DNA of 29,930 nt from DAOMNN01 sp035443825 (GTDB taxonomy: Bacteria; Pseudomonadota; Gammaproteobacteria; Burkholderiales; Rhodocyclaceae), in NCBI GenBank assembly GCA_035443825.1, contig DAOMNN010000040.1, forward strand, positions 1 to 29,930, given 5' to 3'. The position numbers and the translations under genes were made by a program. Positions 25,678-29,930 of this stretch are shown here, in pieces (the first letter of the stretch is position 1; each line of letters starts with the position of its first letter). A model generated the notes under the pieces. The model saw only the letters and a program-made list of their open reading frames with translations. It was not told the origin of the DNA and did no database searches.

Positions 25678-26724
25678 TCAGGCCCGCCCGTCCTCCAGTC
25701 GCCAGGCGACCCGCTCGCCCGCACGCAGCGGCACCAGCGGATCACCCTGCAGGAAGGGGTAGGAATCGGGTACCGTCCAGTCCTCTCTTGCCAGCGTGAT
25801 CCGATCGGCGTTCGGCGGCAGGTCATAAAATAGTGGTCCGTTGAGGCTCGCAAACGCTTCGAGCCTATCGAGGGCGCCGGCATTTTCGAAGGCCTCGGCA
25901 TACAGTTCGATGCCCGCGTGCGCGGTGTAACACCCGGCGCACCCGCATGCCGTCTCCTTCGCTGCACGTGAATGCGGTGCCGAATCCGTACCGAGGAAGA
26001 ATCTCGCGTCGCCGGAAGTTGCCGCTTCGACCAGCGCAAGCCGATGCTTCTCGCGCTTCAGGACCGGCAGGCAATAGTGATGGGGGCGAATGCCTCCGGC
26101 GAAGATCGCATTGCGATTGAGCAGCAGATGGTGCGCAGTTATGGTCGCGCCGACATTGACGTTCGAATCGCGCACGAACTGCACCGCGGCATCCGTCGTG
26201 ATGTGCTCGAACACGATGCGAAGAGCGGGAAATCGTCGTGCGAGCGGTGCAAGTACGCGTTCGATGAAAACCTGCTCGCGGTCGAACACGTCTACGTCCG
26301 CGCCCGTGACCTCGCCATGCACGCACAGGACCATGCCCAGCGCTTCCATGCGTTCGAGCACCGGGTATACCTTCTCGATTGCCGTAACTCCGGCATCCGA
26401 GTTCGTGGTCGCCCCTGCCGGATAGAGCTTCGCCGCAAACACGATGCCGCTGTCACGGGCCTGATCGATCGTCTGCGGCGGCATGTTGTCGGTCAGGTAA
26501 AGCGTCATCAGTGGTTCGAAATGCATGTCGGCAGGTACCGCCGCCAGGATGCGTTCGCGATAAGCCCGTGCCTGTGCCACCGTCGTGACCGGCGGACGCA
26601 GGTTCGGCATGATGATCGCCCGCCCGAAACGACGGGCCGTGTGCACCACGACGGAACCGAGGACATCACCGTCGCGCACATGGAGATGCCAGTCGTCGGG
26701 GCGGATGATCGTGATGGTTTGCAT
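25678..26724 (-). CDS. pyrC: dihydroorotase, class II
   Basis: PyrC cyclises N-carbamoyl-aspartate to dihydroorotate in pyrimidine synthesis. The 348-residue protein has the zinc ligands His13 and His15 in DWHLHVRDG and the carboxylated Lys99 in AAKLYPAGATTNS. It also has His136 (VHGEV), His174 (FEHITT) and the catalytic Asp247 in GTDSAPH. This is the class II type of gammaproteobacterial PyrC. It follows rsmI by 27 bp. A perfect TATAAT overlapping the rsmI stop suggests its own promoter as well. Confidence 0.97.
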   Translation of the reverse strand: MQTITIIRPDDWHLHVRDGDVLGSVVVHTARRFGRAIIMPNLRPPVTTVAQARAYRERILAAVPADMHFEPLMTLYLTDNMPPQTIDQARDSGIVFAAKLYPAGATTNSDAGVTAIEKVYPVLERMEALGMVLCVHGEVTGADVDVFDREQVFIERVLAPLARRFPALRIVFEHITTDAAVQFVRDSNVNVGATITAHHLLLNRNAIFAGGIRPHHYCLPVLKREKHRLALVEAATSGDARFFLGTDSAPHSRAAKETACGCAGCYTAHAGIELYAEAFENAGALDRLEAFASLNGPLFYDLPPNADRITLAREDWTVPDSYPFLQGDPLVPLRAGERVAWRLEDGRA

Positions 26725-26750
26725 GCGGCTCGGGTTCCTCGAATTGGCGG

Positions 26751-26756
26751 ATTATA
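26751..26756 (-). promoter_or_regulatory. candidate -10 box of pyrC embedded in the rsmI stop
   Basis: The minus strand reads CTATAATCC: a consensus TATAAT that contains the rsmI TAA stop (complement of 26752-26754). Transcription would start about 20 bases before the pyrC ATG. I see no good -35 box, so activity is uncertain. Confidence 0.4.
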
Positions 26757-27609
26757 GGGCAGCCTTCAGTTCCAGCGCCCGTGCATAAAGCGCATTTCTG
26801 GGCGCATCGCAGATTTCCGCCGCGAGGCGTGCTGCCGTCTTGACCGGAAGTTCGGCCAGGAGCAGGCGCAGCACGCGTTCGGCATCCGCATCAAGCCCCT
26901 CGGAGGGCGGCGCGGCGGACACGATCAGTACGAACTCTCCACGCGCATGATTCGGATCGACACCGAGCCAGCTTACCGCCTCCGCAAGCGGGAGGCGCAC
27001 GACCTGCTCGTGCAGCTTGGTGAGTTCGCGCGCGACGACGATCTCGCGCTCCGCGCCCAGCACCGATGCGATATCCGCCAGGCACTCGGCGATCCGATGC
27101 GGCGATTCGTAGAAGACGAGCGGAACCGCCTCGGCGCGCAAGCCCTCGAGCGCAGCCCTGCGCGCGGACGAGCGGGTCGGAAGGAAGCCACTGAAATGGA
27201 AACCGCCTTCCCCGAGGCCGGACGCGCACAAGGCGGCGATCGCGGCACACGCACCCGGAATCGGCACGATCCGGAATCCTGCGTCGCGTACCCGCGTCAC
27301 GGTACGAGCACCGGGGTCGGATATCGCAGGCGTTCCCGCATCGGAGATCAGCGCAACGTGCTGCCCGGCCTCCATGAGTCGGATGAGTTGCCCTGCGGCG
27401 GCCTGCTCGTTGTGCTCGTGCAAGGCCAGCAGACGGGTTCCGACACGGTGGGCGTCGAGCAGGCGTCGGCTGTGACGCGTATCCTCGGCGGCAATCACGT
27501 CAACCGCGCGCAGCACCTCGAGCGCGCGAAGCGTTATGTCGGCAAGATTTCCGAGCGGCGTTGCGACCACATATAATGACGGCGTACTTGAGAGCGGCGA
27601 GGCAGTCAT
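26752..27609 (-). CDS. rsmI: 16S rRNA C1402 2'-O-methyltransferase
   Basis: RsmI adds the 2'-O-methyl group to cytidine 1402 of 16S rRNA, complementing RsmH. The 285-residue protein (286 in E. coli) has the tetrapyrrole-methylase fold signatures YVVATPLGNLADITLRAL (about 13-30), AEDTRHSRRLL (41-51), and ISDAGTPAISDPG, followed by FYESPHRI. The start at 27609 is supported by N-terminal length and by lack of any nearby upstream start. No Shine-Dalgarno sequence precedes it. Its ATG and the ATG of the divergent yraN share the same four bases CATG (27607-27610). The gene heads a minus-strand group with pyrC and the lipoprotein gene. Confidence 0.96.
   Translation of the reverse strand: MTASPLSSTPSLYVVATPLGNLADITLRALEVLRAVDVIAAEDTRHSRRLLDAHRVGTRLLALHEHNEQAAAGQLIRLMEAGQHVALISDAGTPAISDPGARTVTRVRDAGFRIVPIPGACAAIAALCASGLGEGGFHFSGFLPTRSSARRAALEGLRAEAVPLVFYESPHRIAECLADIASVLGAEREIVVARELTKLHEQVVRLPLAEAVSWLGVDPNHARGEFVLIVSAAPPSEGLDADAERVLRLLLAELPVKTAARLAAEICDAPRNALYARALELKAAL
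27549..27577 (+). promoter_or_regulatory. candidate yraN promoter inside rsmI
   Basis: A consensus TATAAT at 27572-27577 on the plus strand has a weak TTCCGA (27549-27554) 17 bp upstream. Transcription would begin near 27584, about 24 bases before the yraN ATG, and GAGG lies in between. The element falls in codons 11-13 of rsmI. Confidence 0.55.
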
Positions 27610-28024
27610 GGCCAGAGGCAGTGATGAATGTGACCGGATTGTCCGCCCGCCGCGCCCCGGGGCGCAAGGGCGTGGCGCGGCGGCAGAGGCGCTGGCGGAA
27701 CGATATCTCGCAGCGCGGGGGCTGACGGTCCTTGCTCGCAACGTCCGTTGTCGCGGCGGAGAGATCGATCTCGTCGGCCTCGAACGCGGCACCCTGGTGT
27801 TCATCGAAGTCCGGTTGCGTTCCAGTACAGGCTTTGGCGGCGCCGCTGCGAGCATCACCACCCGCAAGCAGCGGCGCATCATCCTTGCGGCCCGCTGGTG
27901 GCTCGCCGGTGCGGGACGCGGTCATGCACAGCGCGCATGCCGCTTCGACGCGGTGCTCCTGGACGGCCTCGACGAAGGCGGAGTCGAGTGGATCCCGGCC
28001 GCGTTCGACGCAACCGGATCGTAA
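27608..28024 (+). CDS. yraN: UPF0102 (YraN) family endonuclease-like protein
   Basis: YraN-family proteins have a restriction-endonuclease-like fold; their physiological role is unresolved. The 138-residue protein shows the family core GGEIDLVGLERGTLVFIEVRLR, with Glu52, Asp54 and Glu67-Val-Arg69 at the expected catalytic-like positions, and later ITTRKQRRIILAARWWL. The start at 27608 is supported by GAGG five bases upstream and the family N-terminal length. It is the first gene of a plus-strand group with the SIS gene and dolP, mirroring E. coli yraN-diaA-dolP without lpoA. Confidence 0.92.
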   Translation: MARGSDECDRIVRPPRPGAQGRGAAAEALAERYLAARGLTVLARNVRCRGGEIDLVGLERGTLVFIEVRLRSSTGFGGAAASITTRKQRRIILAARWWLAGAGRGHAQRACRFDAVLLDGLDEGGVEWIPAAFDATGS

Positions 28025-28100
28025 GTGGTTGTAAGGCGCGTGTCCGCACCCGTAATCGCGCGGGCATACTTTGCGCTGCAGCCTGCTCGAGAGGCACGCG

Positions 28101-28109
28101 TGCTAGACT
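28101..28109 (+). promoter_or_regulatory. candidate extended -10 before the SIS gene
   Basis: TGCTAGACT in the 119-bp yraN-SIS gap reads as TG-n plus a TAGACT -10 box, about 35 bases before the ATG at 28144. No -35 is evident. It suggests the SIS-dolP pair may have its own start of transcription. Confidence 0.28.
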
Positions 28110-28143
28110 TTTTGCCCCCAACCAATACAAGTCCACCCACGCA

Positions 28144-28740
28144 ATGGATCTGATTCATCGCATCACGCGGCAGTTCGAGGACAGCGCCCGAACCAAGCTC
28201 GACGCCCTCGACGCGCTTGCAGCACCGATCGCGGGCGCCATCGAGGTCATGACCACCAGTCTGCTCAACAACGGCAAGATCCTTGCCTGCGGAAACGGCG
28301 GCTCCGCCGCCGACGCCCAGCATTTCGCGGCCGAGCTGGTCAATCGCTTCGAGATGGAGCGACCTCCGCTGGCATCGATCGCACTGACGACCGACACGTC
28401 GATCCTGACTTCGATCGCCAACGACTACGACTATGTCCAGGTCTTCTCGAAACAGGTCTACGCACTCGGGCAGCCCGGCGACGTGCTTCTCGCCATCTCG
28501 ACGAGCGGCAATTCCCCGAACGTCGTCGCGGCGATCGAGGCCGCGCACGAGCGCGAAATGAAAGTCGTCGCACTCACCGGCAAGGGCGGCGGAACAATTG
28601 CGGAACACCTGAGCCCCACCGACGTCCACATCTGCGTACCTGCCGACCGAACCGCCCGCATTCAGGAAGTGCATCTGCTCACCCTGCACTGCCTGTGCGA
28701 CGGCATAGACTGTTTACTATTGGGAGTTGAAGAACAATGA
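28144..28740 (+). CDS. diaA: SIS-domain protein, DiaA/GmhA family
   Basis: The 198-residue protein is a single SIS (sugar isomerase) domain, with GNGGSAADAQHFAAEL near residue 50-64 and LLAISTSGNSPNVVAA near 115-130. Position after yraN and before dolP, and the ending RIQEVHLLTLHCLCDGIDCLL, point to DiaA, which binds DnaA and promotes replication initiation in E. coli. However it keeps His60, Glu64, Gln174 and His182, the residues that in GmhA (phosphoheptose isomerase) bind zinc and catalyse. E. coli DiaA, as I recall its sequence, has lost at least the Glu and the last His. The symbol is therefore a best guess between two paralogous roles. The stop overlaps the dolP ATG as ATGA. No Shine-Dalgarno sequence is visible. 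Confidence 0.78.
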   Translation: MDLIHRITRQFEDSARTKLDALDALAAPIAGAIEVMTTSLLNNGKILACGNGGSAADAQHFAAELVNRFEMERPPLASIALTTDTSILTSIANDYDYVQVFSKQVYALGQPGDVLLAISTSGNSPNVVAAIEAAHEREMKVVALTGKGGGTIAEHLSPTDVHICVPADRTARIQEVHLLTLHCLCDGIDCLLLGVEEQ

Positions 28741-29378
28741 ATACAAGATCATTCTCCGAAAACCGCAGAACTCTTTTGATCGGCCTGTGCGCCGGCGCCA
28801 CGATCCCTGCCTTGCAGGGGTGTTTTCCTATCGTCGCCGGCGGCGCGGCGGGTGCAGTCGCAATGTATGCCGACCGCCGCACCTCGGGCGCCTACGTGGA
28901 AGACGAAGGCATCGAATGGCGCACGCGAAGCCGCCTGCGCGAACGCTTCGGCAGCAGCGTCAACATCAGTGTGACCTCATACAATCGCAACGTAATGCTG
29001 ACCGGGCAGGTGCCGGATGAAGCCACCAGAACGGAAGCGGGCCGAATCGCTGCCGGGGTGGACAACGTTCAGGGCATCATCAACGAACTGGAGATCGCCG
29101 GCCTAAGTTCGCTTACCTCGCGGAGCAACGACGCGCTCATTACCTCACGCGTCAAGGCCCGATTCGTCGATGACCAGAGCTTCGCCGCCAATCACGTCAA
29201 GGTGGTCACCGAGGCCGGCACGGTTTTCCTCATGGGTATCGTCACACGCCGCGAGGCCGATGCGGCGACCGAAGTCGCCCGCATGACCAGCGGGGTCCAG
29301 CGGGTGGTGCGCGTATTCGAGTACGTGAGCGACGAGGAAGCCGCGCGCCTCGACCGGCGCACCCAGGCGCAGAACTAG
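28737..29378 (+). CDS. dolP: BON-domain outer-membrane lipoprotein (DolP/YraP-like)
   Basis: DolP is a dual-BON lipoprotein of the outer membrane that binds anionic phospholipids and supports envelope integrity in E. coli. The 213-residue protein has a signal peptide ending in the lipobox ALQGC, with Cys29 as the acylated residue. The mature start is Cys-Phe, which fits outer-membrane sorting. Two BON domains follow, about residues 63-122 (RSRLRERFGSSVNISV to GIINELEIAG) and 133-198 (ITSRVKARFVDDQ to VVRVFEYVS). It overlaps the SIS gene by 4 bp, so the two are translated as a unit. Confidence 0.92.
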   Translation: MNTRSFSENRRTLLIGLCAGATIPALQGCFPIVAGGAAGAVAMYADRRTSGAYVEDEGIEWRTRSRLRERFGSSVNISVTSYNRNVMLTGQVPDEATRTEAGRIAAGVDNVQGIINELEIAGLSSLTSRSNDALITSRVKARFVDDQSFAANHVKVVTEAGTVFLMGIVTRREADAATEVARMTSGVQRVVRVFEYVSDEEAARLDRRTQAQN

Positions 29379-29480
29379 TGTCGTGGTGTGCTATTGAAGG
29401 AGCGTATCGTGAGCACACTGGTTCTGGTTAGACCGAGCCTGCTCCCAAGCGTATCTGAGGAGCAATTTGGAAAGTTCCTT

Positions 29481-29643
29481 CCCCTTCAAGGGGGCGTAGG
29501 CGGGGCTTCGCGAAGCGCTGCTTCGCGCCGCCGAAGCGGGCAGGCTGTGCAAAGCCTGCCCTCCAGGACAGGATGGGGATGGGTTTCTTGCGAGCGCTTG
29601 AGAGCCCCCATCCCCACCCCAACCCTCCCCTTGAAGGGGAGGG
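29481..29643. repeat. multi-stem palindromic repeat in the dolP-mpl gap
   Basis: About 163 bp is almost entirely inverted repeats. CCCCTTCAAGGGG is at 29481-29493. GCGAAGC/GCTTCGC lies at 29510-29526, and GGGCAGGCT/AGCCTGCCC at 29538-29561. TGGGGATGGG/CCCATCCCCA lies at 29574-29616, and CCCTCCCCTT/AAGGGGAGGG at 29623-29643. The two ends share CCCCTT-AAGGGG palindromes in inverted arrangement, like terminal repeats. It looks like a dispersed non-coding repeat of the kind common in high-GC proteobacterial genomes. Translations such as PHPNPPLEGEG from it are artefacts. The rest of the 334-bp gap (29379-29480, 29644-29712) shows no gene. Confidence 0.75.
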
Positions 29644-29681
29644 AGCTGTGCTGTGCCAACTTAAGCGCCAATTTAACGGGC

Positions 29682-29700
29682 ACCGCCACACTAGGGCGGT
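29682..29700 (-). terminator. hairpin downstream of mpl
   Basis: ACCGCC and GGCGGT pair across a 7-base loop, 12 bp after the mpl stop on the minus strand. No T-run follows, so it is only a possible terminator. Confidence 0.35.
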
Positions 29701-29712
29701 CACACCTCTGAA

Positions 29713-29930
29713 TCAGGCGGCGCTCTGGAGGCGCTGGCGGAGGGCCGCAAGCAGCATCTCGTGGACGCCGCCGAAGCCGCCATTGCTCATCACCAGGACG
29801 TGGTCGCCGGATCTCGCCTCGGCAACCACGTCCGCAACCAGCCGTTCCAGATCGTCGTAGGTCCGGGCACGGTCACCTAGCGGCGCCAGCGCCCCCGCAG
29901 CATCCCATTCCAGTCCGCGCGCATGACAGA
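29713..29930 (-). CDS. mpl: Mpl murein-tripeptide ligase, C-terminal 71 residues (5' part beyond window)
   Basis: Mpl joins recycled L-Ala-D-Glu-meso-DAP to UDP-MurNAc, bypassing MurC, MurD and MurE. Only the end is visible. The frame reads CHARGLEWDAAGALAPLGDR, then YDDLERLVADVVAEARSGD, and ends HVLVMSNGGFGGVHEMLLAA before TGA. The SNGGFGG(I/V)H ending is characteristic of Mpl and separates it from MurC, its nearest relative. The 5' part is outside the window, so promoter and start cannot be judged. Its presence fits the meso-DAP-type MurE in the dcw cluster. Confidence 0.9.
   Translation of the reverse strand, partial: CHARGLEWDAAGALAPLGDRARTYDDLERLVADVVAEARSGDHVLVMSNGGFGGVHEMLLAALRQRLQSAA

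Noticed and set aside
29384..29418. GTGTGCT/AGCACAC inverted repeat just after dolP
   Set aside because: A 7-bp stem with a 21-base loop and no T-run is too weak to call a terminator.
29388..29860. Three short open frames in and around the gap after dolP
   Set aside because: They translate the palindromic repeat (peptides such as PIPTPTLPLKGRE and PHPNPPLEGEG) or run antisense to mpl; no ribosome-binding site or family supports them.

Overview
The window is a housekeeping stretch of a high-GC Gram-negative chromosome. I infer a betaproteobacterium, most likely Rhodocyclales (Azoarcus/Thauera/Aromatoleum type). The grounds are the gene order, the protein signatures (meso-DAP type MurE plus the recycling ligase Mpl, LpxC, FtsA/FtsZ) and the GC-rich codon use. 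The genus is inferred, not shown.

Layout. 1-1061: 5' part of purB (minus). 1169-1552: apaG (plus). 1563-2801: argJ (minus). 2980-5706: secA (minus). 5916-6353: dciA (plus), convergent with a 61-residue membrane protein gene that follows lpxC. 6432-24465: a complete division and cell wall (dcw) cluster on the minus strand, in transcription order mraZ-rsmH-ftsL-ftsI-murE-murF-mraY-murD-ftsW-murG-murC-ddl-ftsQ-ftsA-ftsZ-lpxC-orf61. 24792-25171: RNase P RNA gene rnpB (minus). 25195-27609: rsmI-pyrC-lipoprotein gene (minus). 27608-29378: yraN, a SIS-domain gene and dolP (plus). 29379-29712: intergenic DNA dominated by a structured repeat. 29713-29930: 3' end of mpl (minus).

How the genes work together. 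Fourteen genes from mraZ to ftsA are joined by thirteen consecutive overlaps, eleven of them 4-nt ATGA or GTGA overlaps, with no intergenic base. They make the cytoplasmic peptidoglycan precursor pathway from UDP-MurNAc to lipid II (MurC, MurD, MurE, MurF, Ddl, MraY, MurG), the septal synthase (FtsW, FtsI) and the divisome scaffold (FtsL, FtsQ, FtsA). ftsZ and lpxC follow, each with its own candidate promoter. The cluster is headed by a sigma-70-like promoter whose -10 box runs into four AGTGG boxes at exactly 10-bp spacing, the expected form of a MraZ operator. The yraN-SIS-dolP group resembles the E. coli yraN-diaA-dolP order without lpoA.

I found no defence system, prophage, CRISPR array, insertion sequence or clearly new multigene system. 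The points worth a second look are small-scale: the MraZ operator, divergent genes sharing one CATG start, -10 boxes written into the ends of rsmI, a run of GTG starts in rsmH-ftsL-ftsI-murE, a palindrome that supplies a stop codon, a large hairpin between ftsZ and lpxC, and the multi-stem repeat near 29.5 kb.
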